Counted from the first letter of the stretch, positions 8,141-20,722 are shown. The stretch is 64,000 bases of DNA from Gemmatimonadota bacterium (GCA_009840005.1 VXOR01000055.1:37069-101068), one strand, 5' to 3'. The notes: generated by a model not told the origin, from the sequence alone. A program made the numbers and translations.

Positions 8141-11100
8141 CTAGGCGTGCTGCGTCACGGAGAAACGCGAGCCTAGATCGGGATGTTTAGTGACCTCAAT
8201 TTGCACTGGAAAGGCCGCTTTGAGTTGGTCGAGATGTGTGACGATCAATACCTTTTTGAAATCCTCGCCGATTTTTTGGATGGCTTCGATGAGTTGTTCT
8301 AGGCCCTGTTCGTCTTGGGTCCCGAAGCCCTCGTCGATAAAGAGGGTGTGGAGGCGGGTGCCCGAGCGCATGGCTAGCACTTTGGAGAGCGCAATGCGCA
8401 AGGCAAAATTGGTGCGAAAGGCCTCGCCCCCGGAATAGAGGTGATAGGAGCGCTCGCCAACCTCGTCGGCGATCTTGACGTCGAGGGTTTCGCGAGTGCC
8501 GCCTTTTTTGAGGTCGCGCAGGGATTCAAAGGCGACTTGGATGCGGTTGTCGGTCAGGCGAGCGAGGATGGCGTTGGCCTCTTCGGCGATCTGCGGCACG
8601 GCGTTTTCAATGATCAGTGCTTGGATCCCGTCCTTGCCGAATGCCTTGTCGAGTTGTTGGTAGATCCAGGCTTGGCGCTGGATGCCTTGGAGCTTTTCGC
8701 GTAGTTGGTCTTGCTCCTGAGCTAACTCGGCGCAGCGTGCACACAGGGCCTCTAGGTTGCCCCGGCGCTGGAGATGCTGGTCTCGCTCGACCCGTAGCTT
8801 TTCCAATTGAGCTTGGTTTTCGCCGAGTTGCCTATCGACGTCTTCTAACTCGTCGGTCCGCTCGTGCAATGCTTTCTTTTCTTCTTTTATAGTATGCAAT
8901 TGTCCTACTAAAGTAGAGGCTTCGGCCTCGTAGCGCATTCGCGATTCACCGGACGAAGCGCGGCGTTGGCGGGCGTGTTGTAGGCGCTCAAACTGCCGTG
9001 CGCTGTCGCGCAGGTCGTCGTGCTGTAGGCGCAATCGCTGGTGCTCGGTGCCATCGTAACCTAGGGCTACAAGCTGCTGCTCGGCTTGGCCGAGTTGCTC
9101 CCGTTCTTCTTGTGCATAGTGGGCCTCGGCGAGTTGGCGGTCGGCTCGGTCGAGTTGGGCCTGAGCTTCGGCCTGCTCGCTTTTGAGCCGGTCGGCCTGG
9201 CTTTTGGCGTCCTGCAAACGGGCGTACTCGGCTTCGACTGGGTGCAACTCGGAGAGCTTTTGCCGCAGCGTCTCGTGTTCGGAACTGCTGTAGCCCAACA
9301 GTTTGATTTCTCCGGCTAGTTTGTGAAGGCGTTCGCGTTCTTGGGGAGCGTATGATTGGTCGCTGAGTTCGCGGTCGAGGGTGGCTAATTGCTCGGCTAG
9401 CGACTGGATTTCGGAGGCAGATTCCCGTATTTGCGCGAGACGAGCCTCCCCGGTGGCTAGGTCTTGGTGGACCTGTTGGAGGGGCACGATTTCCTCGTCA
9501 AGGACCTTGTAGCGCGTGCGCATTTTTTGCAATTGGTCTCCGAGAGCGGCGAGTTCGCAGTCGAGAGTGGCGATGCGCTCTTGGCGGCGCTCTTCCCGCT
9601 GTGCCAGTTCGGCCGCGACCTGCTGGCGATGTTCGGCGTCGAGGGCGCTGCCGCACAATGGACAATTGGCGTCGTCGGAATCGGCTAAGGCTAGAGTCTG
9701 TTGGCGCTCAGTGGCCAATTCTTCTTCTTCAGCGCGCCGCTGCTGCTCCCGCTCGCCGATCTGGACCTTGAGATCGCGGCCCTCATCCGCGAGGCGATCC
9801 CGTTCCTCGGCTTTGATCTGCAATTGAGTCCGTTGCGTTTGCAACTGGTGGATGTGGGCCGCTAGGGGTTCCGCCTCGGCCCTAGCTCGTTCTAGCTGGG
9901 CCAATTGCTTGGCGAGTACTTGGCGCTGGTTTTTGCGATGCTCCTCTGCAAGCGATAGTCCGTGTTCGAGGCGACGGCACTTGCTGAGGAGGTCCTCGTA
10001 GCGGATCCGTGCCTGCTCTAGGGCTTGGACCTGCTCGCTGATGGTTTTGAATTGGGCGTAGCGGATGGCGATGGTCTGCTCTCGAATGAGCAAGGCTTGA
10101 TGCTCGTCGAGTTGGCGCTGTCGCTCGTCGAGGGTGGCTGCCCAGCGCTCTTGCTGCCGCTCCACTTCTTGGCGCACTTGGGCGATTCGCTCTGCTAGCT
10201 GGCGGCGGTGGGTTTCCAACGCGCCGTGTTCCTGAGCTTTTTGTTCGAGCAGGCCGACTTGGGTGTGGAGCTGATTGTAGGTTGCAAACTCCCGCTCGAT
10301 GGATTCGGCAGCGGCTAGGATTTCGCCATCTTGGCGCTGCTGTTCTCGCAGGTTTTCGAGTTCAGCGGCGACCTGCTGCTCTCGGTCAGCGGTGCGCCTT
10401 TGCTCTCTCGCTAGCTCGGCGACTCGCTGGCGGATTTGCACTAGCTCTAGACGCTGGGCTTCCAACTTGGCTTGCACTTTTTCCCTGCTGCTGATTTCGC
10501 GGCCGAGCAGAGCGAGGTGGTCGTCAACGGCGCGCAGCTCGGATTCGTAGCCTTCGCGCTTGGCCAATTCGGTATCGAGTTCACCGAGGCGGGTTTGTAG
10601 GGTTTCGCTCTGACGCTGGTGCTCTTGGTAGCGGGCTCGAGCCATACCTTGAAGTTGGTCGTAGCGCCCTAGGCCGAGGATCCGCCCGAGGACTTCCTTG
10701 CGCTGTCTGGCGTTTTTTTGGGTAAATTCGTCGGCGCGTCCTTGGACTATGAAGGCCGAGTTGACAAAGGTGTCGTAGTCCATGGATAGGAGTTCGTTGA
10801 TGCGCCGCTGGGTGGGATTAATGCCCTCGCCTTCGCTGAGCGTGCGGAAGACGCCGTCGCTTGCTACTTGCAGGTCTAAGGCCGGGACGCCCCGCTTGGT
10901 GCGGCGCCAACTGCGGATGACTCGGAAGTGCTTTTCGCCGAGAGCGAAGTCGAAGTCAACCCGCATCTCTCTGGCTCCGATTCGACACAGCTCTTCGTCG
11001 CTGCGGCTTTTGCGGGCTTGGCCCCACAAGGCGTAGGTGATTCCGTCGAGCAGGGCGGACTTACCGTGGCCATTGCCGCCCGTGAGGCAGGCGACGTGAA

Positions 11101-11176
11101 ACTGGGAAAAGTCGAGCGGCGGCACCTCCTCACCGTAGCTGAGAAAATTGCGCAGTGAAAGGGAAAGGGGGATCAT
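8141..11176 (-). CDS. sbcC: Nuclease SbcCD subunit C (Rad50-like SMC ATPase)
   Basis: A 1,011-residue SMC-type ATPase. The Walker A is GGNGHGKSAL near residue 33. Two very long Glu/Gln/Arg-rich coiled-coil arms meet at a zinc hook (CPLCG, around residue 504). At the C-terminus are the ABC signature LYSGGEAFR and Walker B LHTLFIDEGFGTQD. Together with SbcD it opens hairpins and cleans blocked double-strand ends in the cytoplasm. Start ATG 11176 overlaps the sbcD stop codon in ATGA, the usual translational coupling of the pair. Confidence 0.95.
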   Translation of the reverse strand: MIPLSLSLRNFLSYGEEVPPLDFSQFHVACLTGGNGHGKSALLDGITYALWGQARKSRSDEELCRIGAREMRVDFDFALGEKHFRVIRSWRRTKRGVPALDLQVASDGVFRTLSEGEGINPTQRRINELLSMDYDTFVNSAFIVQGRADEFTQKNARQRKEVLGRILGLGRYDQLQGMARARYQEHQRQSETLQTRLGELDTELAKREGYESELRAVDDHLALLGREISSREKVQAKLEAQRLELVQIRQRVAELAREQRRTADREQQVAAELENLREQQRQDGEILAAAESIEREFATYNQLHTQVGLLEQKAQEHGALETHRRQLAERIAQVRQEVERQQERWAATLDERQRQLDEHQALLIREQTIAIRYAQFKTISEQVQALEQARIRYEDLLSKCRRLEHGLSLAEEHRKNQRQVLAKQLAQLERARAEAEPLAAHIHQLQTQRTQLQIKAEERDRLADEGRDLKVQIGEREQQRRAEEEELATERQQTLALADSDDANCPLCGSALDAEHRQQVAAELAQREERRQERIATLDCELAALGDQLQKMRTRYKVLDEEIVPLQQVHQDLATGEARLAQIRESASEIQSLAEQLATLDRELSDQSYAPQERERLHKLAGEIKLLGYSSSEHETLRQKLSELHPVEAEYARLQDAKSQADRLKSEQAEAQAQLDRADRQLAEAHYAQEEREQLGQAEQQLVALGYDGTEHQRLRLQHDDLRDSARQFERLQHARQRRASSGESRMRYEAEASTLVGQLHTIKEEKKALHERTDELEDVDRQLGENQAQLEKLRVERDQHLQRRGNLEALCARCAELAQEQDQLREKLQGIQRQAWIYQQLDKAFGKDGIQALIIENAVPQIAEEANAILARLTDNRIQVAFESLRDLKKGGTRETLDVKIADEVGERSYHLYSGGEAFRTNFALRIALSKVLAMRSGTRLHTLFIDEGFGTQDEQGLEQLIEAIQKIGEDFKKVLIVTHLDQLKAAFPVQIEVTKHPDLGSRFSVTQHA

Positions 11177-12441
11177 TCGGCACCTTCGTCGCGTTGGCCA
11201 GCTTCAAGCTCGCGCTCTAGGTGGAGCGCGTAATTTTTGAGTTCGGCGCGGTGGGTTTGTAGATCTGGGCTGTTGTCAATGTAGCGGTCGAGGGCGTCGC
11301 CTAGCTTGGCCTCCTTACTGATTTCGGCGCGGCGTTGGATTTCTTCCGGGGCAAAGCGCGGCTGGATGGAGGCGACGTGGAAGGCTGGTTCGAGCGCTTG
11401 CCGCACTTGCTGTAAATCCACCGGTGTGGCGTAGCCTGCGGGCAGGTCGTAGAGGACGCGGACCACGGCGTCTGCCAGCTCGGCCTCGGCGCAGGCCGCG
11501 ACGATGCGTTCGGTAGCGTCTTGGCCATCGTGTACCTTTAGCTTGATGGTCGCAAAGTGCCGCGCTGGGACGGGGATGAACTCAAAGGTGGTCGCCCGGC
11601 CTCTCGGTGCGGTTGCGTCCTCTGCGATGCGTACGAGGCAGAAACCCTTGTCTTCACCTTCCTCGCCAAAGTCGATGCGCTCTAGGCTGCCCGAATAGAC
11701 CACGGGCGGATGTTGGCCGCGGTTGAGGTCTTGGTATTTGTGGATGTGCCCCAAGGCGACGTAGTCGTAGGCGGGATTGGCAAGAGCGCTAGTGAGCAAC
11801 ACCGGGTCTTGGCCGATGATAGCGGTGCGTTCGCCTCCAGAATAGACGGCGTCGGCAGCGGCGAGATGGGCGACGAGTATGCCCGGCAACTTTGGATCGA
11901 GCTGACGGGCGTACTCTTCGATCTGGGCTGCACAGATCTTTTGGATCTGGACGCGGATTTCCTCTATGGGCAGGCCGCGGTATTCATCGCGGGTAAGTAG
12001 GGCATGGCGCGTCGGCCAGGGTAGGCCGGCCACTTGCACTGGGCCGTTGACCGTTTCGATTCGCAGGAGTTCCGGACGGCGGATGACGTGAGTGCTCTCT
12101 AGCTGTAGGGTGCTGAAAATGTCAACCGAAGTGGCCTTGCCGAAAGCGCCCGGCGCGTCGTGGTTGCCCACCACCAGTACGATGGGGATGCGGGCTTCTT
12201 GTAGGCGCTGGAGCTGGCGGGCAAAGACGCGCTGGTGGGTCGGGGTCGGATCGCAGTTTTTGTACATGTCACCGGCGAAAAGGACCAGATCGACTGTCTT
12301 TTCAATGGCTAGGTCGAAGACCGCTTCTAGGCTGTTGGCAAAATCTTGAACCCGCGAATGCAGGCCAGTGCTTGGGTCGAGACTGCCGTGGTTTTCGACG
12401 CCTAGATGCAGATCGGCAAAGTGTAGGAATGTCAAGGCCAT
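11173..12441 (-). CDS. sbcD: Nuclease SbcCD subunit D (Mre11-like exonuclease)
   Basis: A 422-residue metallophosphoesterase with all the Mre11/SbcD motifs in order: HFADLHLG, VLFAGDMYKN, VVGNHDAPG, ILVAHLAA and ALGHIHKYQ, which supply the Asp/His ligands for two Mn ions. The C-terminal third is the capping and SbcC-docking region. It is the first gene of the minus-strand operon sbcD-sbcC-ygfZ-polymerase-like. The start ATG 12441 opens on MALTFLHFADLHLG, as expected for the family. The promoter probably lies in 12442-12540; only weak matches are visible. Confidence 0.95.
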   Translation of the reverse strand: MALTFLHFADLHLGVENHGSLDPSTGLHSRVQDFANSLEAVFDLAIEKTVDLVLFAGDMYKNCDPTPTHQRVFARQLQRLQEARIPIVLVVGNHDAPGAFGKATSVDIFSTLQLESTHVIRRPELLRIETVNGPVQVAGLPWPTRHALLTRDEYRGLPIEEIRVQIQKICAAQIEEYARQLDPKLPGILVAHLAAADAVYSGGERTAIIGQDPVLLTSALANPAYDYVALGHIHKYQDLNRGQHPPVVYSGSLERIDFGEEGEDKGFCLVRIAEDATAPRGRATTFEFIPVPARHFATIKLKVHDGQDATERIVAACAEAELADAVVRVLYDLPAGYATPVDLQQVRQALEPAFHVASIQPRFAPEEIQRRAEISKEAKLGDALDRYIDNSPDLQTHRAELKNYALHLERELEAGQRDEGAE

Positions 12442-12530
12442 GAGACGCGCGAGTGCGTTGTTTGGGAAGGAGTGGCTCGGTCTGTGAATTTATTAAAAGG
12501 AGGGTGGCGAACTTGGGCAAGTCCCTTAGC

Positions 12531-12560
12531 TTGCTTGCACCTGGGCACCGTTTTTATTAC
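12531..12560 (+). promoter_or_regulatory. Possible weak promoter for greA
   Basis: TTGCTT (12531-12536), an 18-base spacer and TATTAC (12555-12560). If used, transcripts would start near 12567 and meet the hairpin at 12577 almost at once. Confidence 0.3.
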
Positions 12561-12576
12561 ATTAGCCCATCTAAGT

Positions 12577-12610
12577 AGCGGAAGCGGTAGTGCGCTTCCG
12601 CTTTTTGTGT
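12577..12610 (+). terminator. Perfect 10-bp hairpin with T-run just upstream of greA (leader attenuator candidate)
   Basis: AGCGGAAGCG (12577-12586), a six-base loop, its exact complement CGCTTCCGCT (12593-12602), then TTTTGTGTT. This is a textbook intrinsic terminator pointing in the plus direction. No plus-strand gene ends upstream of it (sbcD runs the other way), and it sits only about 40 bases before the greA start. It therefore looks like a terminator inside the greA leader. Confidence 0.7.
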
Positions 12611-12645
12611 TGAATAACGCATGTTGTTCTCTCTAGAGGCTTGGT

Positions 12646-13116
12646 ATGAGTGAAGTATATCTTTCACGAGAAGGCTACGAAAAACTTCAGGGCGAGTTAA
12701 AGGGACTCAAGGAGACCGAACGCCCGGCTGTGCGCCAAGCGCTGCAGCGGGCGCGGGAGTTTGGCGACCTGTCCGAAAATGCCGAGTATTCGGCAGCTAA
12801 AGAAAGGTTGCTCTTCCTAGAGCAGCGCATCGGCAAGCTCGAAGAGACACTCAGCCGGGCCCGCCTGCTAGAAAACGAGGCAATCCCAGAAGACAAGGTC
12901 TATATCGGTGCCACCGTAGAGCTAGAAGACCTCGCGCAGGCGCGCCAGCTCACGTACACGCTCGTCGCTCCCGAGGAAGCGGATTTTGAAGCGGGGAAAA
13001 TCTCCACGGTTTCGCCGATAGGCAAGGGGTTGCTCGGGCACCAAGAAGGAGAAGAAATCGAGATTGAAGTGCCCGTTGGCAAGCTGCATTACAGGATTGT
13101 CAAAATCACGCGCTGA
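12646..13116 (+). CDS. greA: Transcription elongation factor GreA
   Basis: 156 residues, standard for GreA. The N-terminal half is the antiparallel coiled coil that enters the RNA polymerase secondary channel, with the tip acidic residues in GDLSENAEYSAAKE. The C-terminal half is the FKBP-like domain that binds beta-prime (ISTVSPIGKGLLGHQEGEEIEIEVP). GreA stimulates transcript cleavage by backtracked polymerase. It is monocistronic, with a terminator-like hairpin in front and a terminator behind, and lies next to the rpoBC/ribosomal cluster. Confidence 0.96.
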   Translation: MSEVYLSREGYEKLQGELKGLKETERPAVRQALQRAREFGDLSENAEYSAAKERLLFLEQRIGKLEETLSRARLLENEAIPEDKVYIGATVELEDLAQARQLTYTLVAPEEADFEAGKISTVSPIGKGLLGHQEGEEIEIEVPVGKLHYRIVKITR

Positions 13117-13141
13117 GCGCAAGTATCCAGTTCACTTGGCG

Positions 13142-13183
13142 ACTCCCGGAAAGGCCTGCGTCTCTCCGGGAGTTTCGCGTTTT
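13142..13183 (+). terminator. Intrinsic terminator after greA
   Basis: ACTCCCGGA (13142-13150) pairs with TCCGGGAGT (13165-13173) across a 14-base loop, followed by TTCGCGTTTT. It lies 25 bases after the greA stop and before the next promoter. Confidence 0.72.
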
Positions 13184-13202
13184 GGACCTGCATCCAGTAT
13201 TC

Positions 13203-13231
13203 TTGACATATTGAAAGGGCTGTTATATATT
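13203..13231 (+). promoter_or_regulatory. Strong sigma-70 promoter for the tRNA-secE-nusG cluster
   Basis: Consensus TTGACA (13203-13208), a 17-base spacer and TATATT (13226-13231), about 40 bases before tRNA-Gly. It is the best promoter match in the window and probably drives tRNA-Gly, tRNA-Thr, rpmG, tRNA-Trp, secE, nusG and at least part of rplKAJL-rpoBC. Confidence 0.8.
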
Positions 13232-13270
13232 TAAACTTTTGTAAATTAAACGGGCATTAATCCGGCTCGA

Positions 13271-13347
13271 GCGGGAATAGCTCAGTTGGCTAGAGCGCGA
13301 GCCTTCCAAGCTCGGGGTCGCGGGTTCGAGTCCCGTTTCCCGCTCCA
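13271..13347 (+). tRNA. tRNA-Gly (anticodon TCC)
   Basis: Full cloverleaf: acceptor GCGGGAA pairs with TTCCCGC, D arm GCTC/GAGC, anticodon stem CGAGC/GCTCG around loop CTTCCAA (anticodon TCC, reads GGA/GGG), T arm GCGGG-TTCGAGT-CCCGT, discriminator T and an encoded CCA. 77 bases. Confidence 0.97.
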
Positions 13348-13366
13348 GATCACCAAAATAATTGCA

Positions 13367-13442
<76 letters not shown>

Positions 13443-13480
13443 CTTTCCCAAGTGCTTCCATCTAAACGCGACAAGTTCTG

Positions 13481-13633
13481 ATGCCGAGAGATCAAATAAC
13501 GCTGGAGTGCGAAGTGTGCAGCCAGCGAACTTACACGACGACCAAAAATAGACGAAACCAGCCAAGCCGCGTGGAGTACAAAAAGTATTGCCGTTTTTGC
13601 CGCAAGCACGCGGCTCACAAGGAAGCCCGCTAG
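13481..13633 (+). CDS. rpmG: Ribosomal protein bL33, zinc-binding form
   Basis: A 50-residue protein, [18 protein letters not shown] at its start, with CxxC at positions 10-13 and CRFC near the end: the C+ (zinc-binding) type of bL33. It sits in its classic place between a tRNA-Thr and tRNA-Trp upstream of secE, with only 4 bases to the tRNA-Trp. Many bacteria have a tuf gene between the tRNA-Thr and rpmG; here there is none, and tuf follows fusA instead. Confidence 0.95.
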   Translation: MPRDQITLECEVCSQRTYTTTKNRRNQPSRVEYKKYCRFCRKHAAHKEAR

Positions 13634-13637
13634 GCAT

Positions 13638-13713
13638 AGGGCAGTAGCTCAATTGGTAGAGCACCGGTCTCCAAAACCGGCGGTTGCAGGTTCAAGTCCT
13701 GTCTGCCCTGCCA
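13638..13713 (+). tRNA. tRNA-Trp (anticodon CCA)
   Basis: Acceptor AGGGCAG/CTGCCCT, D arm GCTC/GAGC, anticodon stem CCGGT/ACCGG around CTCCAAA (anticodon CCA), T arm GCAGG-TTCAAGT-CCTGT, discriminator G and an encoded CCA. The rpmG-trnW-secE order is widely conserved. Confidence 0.97.
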
Positions 13714-13735
13714 GGTTTCTGCATTAGGGAATGGG

Positions 13736-13924
13736 ATGTGGAATAAACTTACTAATTTCATCAAAGATGTGCGGACCGAATTTTCCAAAGTGAGTTGGCC
13801 TACTCGCGAGGACTTGGTCAGTTCTACTGGGGTGGTATTAGTCTTTTCGGCGATTTTTGCGGTTTTTATTGGCATATTCGACCTGATTATCTCTTTTGTT
13901 TGGGGAATACTTCTAGGCCAGTAA
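13736..13924 (+). CDS. secE: Preprotein translocase subunit SecE
   Basis: 62 residues, the short single-span form. An amphipathic helix with the conserved VRTEFSKVSWPTREDL motif is followed by one membrane segment (about residues 32-58). SecE clamps the SecY channel halves in the inner membrane. Position between tRNA-Trp and nusG is standard. Confidence 0.96.
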   Translation: MWNKLTNFIKDVRTEFSKVSWPTREDLVSSTGVVLVFSAIFAVFIGIFDLIISFVWGILLGQ

Positions 13925-13947
13925 TGCCCGCTGGGGCGTATCTAAGG

Positions 13948-13984
13948 GAAGCGGCGTGCAACCTGCACCGCTTCTTTTCCTTAT
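13948..13984 (+). terminator. Hairpin with T-rich tail between secE and nusG
   Basis: GAAGCGG (13948-13954) pairs with CCGCTTC (13968-13974), with an inner TGCA/TGCA pairing, followed by TTTTCCTTATTT. It resembles a weak intrinsic terminator or processing site inside the operon, and could make nusG expression lower than secE or set an RNA end. Confidence 0.45.
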
Positions 13985-14026
13985 TTATCTTGCTCGGCGA
14001 ATGGGAGCTAACACCGGATTGAAGCT

Positions 14027-14572
14027 ATGGCACAGCGCTGGTATGCTCTACATACATATTCAGGGCACGAAAATAAAGTAAAAACCTACTTGGAGTCGCT
14101 TATTGAGTCGGGAGCTGCCAATGATGCGATTGCCCAAGTCGTCGTGCCGACCGAGGAAGTGATTGAACTCCGCGCCGGCAAGAAAACCAAGACTAGGAAG
14201 CGGTTTTTGCCTAGTTATGTGCTAGTGGAAATGGAAATGTCCAAGGATGCTTGGTACCAGGTGACCAACATTCCCGGGGTGACCAACTTCGTCGGCCCAG
14301 CGCGCAAACCGCAACCGCTGCGGCAGGAGGAAATCGACCGCATCTTGGGGCACGTCGATCGCCGCAAAGACCAAGAGGTCGAGGAGATTCCCTTTGCCGT
14401 TGACGATCAAGTCAAGGTCAACGATGGCGCGTTCAAGGATTTTATCGGCACCGTGCAGGAGGTATTGCCGGAGAAGCGCAGGTTGAAAATCATGGTGAGC
14501 ATCTTTGGGCGCGGTACATCAGTGGAATTGGACGTGTTGCAGGTCGAGCCGGTTCAAGAGCCGGTAGGCTGA
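14027..14572 (+). CDS. nusG: Transcription termination/antitermination factor NusG
   Basis: 181 residues: an N-terminal NGN domain starting QRWYALHTYSGHENKVKTYL, with the FLPSYVLVEMEMSKDAWYQVTNIPGVTNFVG core, and a C-terminal KOW domain (VDDQVKVNDGAFKDFIGTV). NusG binds RNA polymerase clamp helices, suppresses pausing, and links to Rho or to ribosomal protein S10. There is no large insertion. Confidence 0.97.
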   Translation: MAQRWYALHTYSGHENKVKTYLESLIESGAANDAIAQVVVPTEEVIELRAGKKTKTRKRFLPSYVLVEMEMSKDAWYQVTNIPGVTNFVGPARKPQPLRQEEIDRILGHVDRRKDQEVEEIPFAVDDQVKVNDGAFKDFIGTVQEVLPEKRRLKIMVSIFGRGTSVELDVLQVEPVQEPVG

Positions 14573-14595
14573 TTTTTATAAGGAATAGTTCATAA

Positions 14596-15018
14596 ATGGC
14601 TAAAAAAGAAATAGCCCAAATCAAGTTGCAGGTTCCAGCCGGTCAGGCGAATCCGACGCCGCCTGTTGGGCCAGCGCTGGGGCAACACGGCGTCAACATC
14701 ATGGAGTTCTGCAAGACATTCAATGCCCAGACCCAAGACCAGCAAGGGTTGATCATTCCCGTAATCATTACGGTGTACGCCGATCGCACGTTTTCATTTA
14801 TCACCAAGACGCCGCCGGCTGCGGTGCTGCTGTTGCGGGCTGCTGGGAAAGACAAGGGGTCGGGCGTGCCCAACCGGGATCACATCGGCGTTGTATCTTC
14901 GGATCAAGTGCGCGAAATCGCCGAATTGAAAATGCCTGATTTAAATGCGGCCTCAATGGAAGCCGCGATGTCGATGATCGCGGGAACGGCCCGCAGTATG
15001 GGGCTCTTGATAGAGTAG
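14596..15018 (+). CDS. rplK: Ribosomal protein uL11
   Basis: 140 residues. The N-terminal domain has the proline-containing [11 protein letters not shown] motif that meets the factor-binding region, and the C-terminal RNA-binding domain has KGSGVPN. L11 organises the GTPase-associated centre of 23S rRNA and is needed for the stringent response. Start ATG 14596 follows AAGGA. Confidence 0.98.
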   Translation: MAKKEIAQIKLQVPAGQANPTPPVGPALGQHGVNIMEFCKTFNAQTQDQQGLIIPVIITVYADRTFSFITKTPPAAVLLLRAAGKDKGSGVPNRDHIGVVSSDQVREIAELKMPDLNAASMEAAMSMIAGTARSMGLLIE

Positions 15019-15055
15019 TTGCTTCTCATTGTAACCCTCATAAGAGGTTTAAGAC

Positions 15056-15754
15056 ATGGCCAGAGGAAAAAAATACAGGAACGCCTTGGCGTCTTTCGAC
15101 CGCGACAGGGCCTATTCGTGGGAAGAGGGGGTTAAGATCCTCAAGGGATTCCCGGCGTACAATTACGATCCGACCGTCGAGCTTTCTTGCAACTTGGGGA
15201 TTGATGGCCGTCAATCCGACCAATCGCTGCGCGGCACGGTGATGTTGCCTCACGGTACCGGGAAGGAGCTCCGGGTCTTGGTCATCACTCAAGGACCGCT
15301 AGTGCAGGAAGCCGAAGAAGCTGGGGCCGATTTCGTCGGTGGAGCCGATATGGCCGAGAAAATCCAGGGCGGTTGGCTCGATTTCGACCTAGTTATTGCC
15401 TCTCCAGATATGATGGGGCAGGTAGGTAAACTGGGGAGGATCTTGGGGCCGAGGGGTTTGATGCCCAACCCCAAGACCGGCACGGTAACGCGCGAGGTAG
15501 CCCAAGCCGTCCGCGAGGCCAAGGCCGGTCGCATTGAATACCGCGCTGACAGCAAGTCCGGCAACAACGCCCAAGGTTCCATCGGTAAGCTGTCCTTTAC
15601 CGATCAGGCGCTGATCGAAAACGCTCAGGCGTTTACTGACGCCATTTTGCGCGCTAGGCCGGCCGCGACAAAAGGGCAGTACATCCGCAAGTTAGTCCTC
15701 TCGTCGGCAGTAGGGCCGGGTATCAAGATTGACCGTGCCCAACTCGCTGCGTAA
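15056..15754 (+). CDS. rplA: Ribosomal protein uL1
   Basis: 232 residues with the L1 signatures [13 protein letters not shown] and [15 protein letters not shown]1 forms the mobile stalk beside the E site and in many bacteria represses its own rplKA mRNA. The gene follows rplK after 37 bases that include a possible ribosome site (AAGAGG). Confidence 0.98.
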   Translation: MARGKKYRNALASFDRDRAYSWEEGVKILKGFPAYNYDPTVELSCNLGIDGRQSDQSLRGTVMLPHGTGKELRVLVITQGPLVQEAEEAGADFVGGADMAEKIQGGWLDFDLVIASPDMMGQVGKLGRILGPRGLMPNPKTGTVTREVAQAVREAKAGRIEYRADSKSGNNAQGSIGKLSFTDQALIENAQAFTDAILRARPAATKGQYIRKLVLSSAVGPGIKIDRAQLAA

Positions 15755-15767
15755 AGAAAGCTCTACT

Positions 15768-16301
15768 ATGGCGACGGCAGAGAAAGAAGCAAAAGTAGAA
15801 GAATTAAAGGCCATTATGGCCGAGGCCAAGGGCTTTTATTTGGCCGATTTTACGGGTATTGACGTAGCTGCCGTGACCCAGCTACGCAACAAGCTGCGCG
15901 ATGCCGACGTCCAATACCAAGTGATCAAAAATCGTTTGGCCATTCGCGCGGCTGAGGAAGTGGGTATCGCCGGCCTCGAAGAGCATTTCTCTGGGCCTAC
16001 GGCCTTGGCCTATTCAAAAGAAGATCCCATCGCACCGGCCAAAATTCTGCAAGACTTCGTCGCCGATGGCGGGAAAATTCAGATCAAGACCGGCTTTATG
16101 GAGGGTGAAATCCTCGCCGCCGACAAAGTAGAGGCGTTGGCTAAGCTGCCTTCTAAGGAAGAATTGCTAGGTAAGGTAGCCGCCGGCGTCCAGAGTCCGC
16201 TTTACGGGTTAAGCGGTGTCCTGAATGGATTGCTTAGAGGCCTAGTCGGCGCGTTGTCAGCCATCGAAAAGCAACGGGGAGAAGGCGGGGAAAACACCTG
16301 A
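15768..16301 (+). CDS. rplJ: Ribosomal protein uL10
   Basis: 177 residues from ATG 15768, which follows AAAGAAAG; the longer open frame back to 15729 overlaps rplA and has no ribosome site. The N-terminal part binds 23S rRNA ([26 protein letters not shown]). The C-terminal helix ([20 protein letters not shown]) carries the L7/L12 dimers. Confidence 0.97.
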   Translation: MATAEKEAKVEELKAIMAEAKGFYLADFTGIDVAAVTQLRNKLRDADVQYQVIKNRLAIRAAEEVGIAGLEEHFSGPTALAYSKEDPIAPAKILQDFVADGGKIQIKTGFMEGEILAADKVEALAKLPSKEELLGKVAAGVQSPLYGLSGVLNGLLRGLVGALSAIEKQRGEGGENT

Positions 16302-16356
16302 TTCTCATTCGTCCCTTTTAACAAACTCAAATACGGATTACAGGAGGCTGTATCCC

Positions 16357-16767
16357 ATGACCGAAGAAACCACTGCCACCACCGCCAATAGTAAGGTAGG
16401 TGAAATCATTGAGACCATCGGCGGCCTGACGGTCCTAGAACTAGCCGAGTTGGTCAAAGCCCTCGAAGATAAGTTTGGCGTGTCAGCCGCAGCACCGGTG
16501 ATGATGGCTGGTGCGATGCCCAGCGATGGTGCTGGCGAAGAGGCCGCCGTAGAAAAGGATTCCTTTGACGTAGTGCTTACTAGCGCTGGCGAGAAGAAAA
16601 TCCAAGTTATCAAGGTCGTCCGCGAGATCACTAGCTTAGGGCTGAAAGAGGCCAAGGCGCTCGTCGACGAGGCACCTAAGCCGGTCAAGGAAGGAGCGAC
16701 CAAGGAAGAAGCCGAAGAAATCCAGAGCCGATTGCAGGATGCCGGAGCCACGGTAGAACTCCAGTAG
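16357..16767 (+). CDS. rplL: Ribosomal protein bL12 (L7/L12)
   Basis: 136 residues, slightly long because of an extended hinge. It has the N-terminal dimerisation helices ([20 protein letters not shown]), an Ala/Gly/Met hinge, and the C-terminal factor-binding domain ([21 protein letters not shown]). A strong CAGGAGG ribosome site fits the need for several copies per ribosome. Confidence 0.98.
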   Translation: MTEETTATTANSKVGEIIETIGGLTVLELAELVKALEDKFGVSAAAPVMMAGAMPSDGAGEEAAVEKDSFDVVLTSAGEKKIQVIKVVREITSLGLKEAKALVDEAPKPVKEGATKEEAEEIQSRLQDAGATVELQ

Positions 16768-16832
16768 GGACTGCTGCTGAGATAGTAGCTCATTCGTTTA
16801 TACCTGTATATCTGCTTTTCTGTAGCGCGCAT

Positions 16833-16862
16833 TCATGGAGCTATTGGCCAATAGCTCCATGA
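16833..16862. promoter_or_regulatory. 30-base perfect palindrome between rplL and rpoB
   Basis: The 15-base half TCATGGAGCTATTGG (16833-16847) is followed immediately by its exact reverse complement (16848-16862). In RNA it would form a hairpin with a minimal loop about 35 bases before the rpoB start and without a T-run. It could be an RNase III processing site or attenuator, as found in the E. coli rplL-rpoB gap, or a dimeric protein-binding site. Confidence 0.6.
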
Positions 16863-16898
16863 GCATTTGGCTAAAACCACAAATTGAGGAGTTGGACT

Positions 16899-20684
<3,786 letters not shown>

Positions 20685-20722
20685 ATTGCAGAACATTCGC
20701 ATAAAGCGCAAAGGGGGTGCCA

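Noticed and set aside
12504..12578. Leader peptide (GTG after AAGGAGGG) upstream of greA
   Set aside because: The ribosome-site-like run touches the GTG, leaving no spacing, and the 24-codon frame shows no family or regulatory codon pattern.
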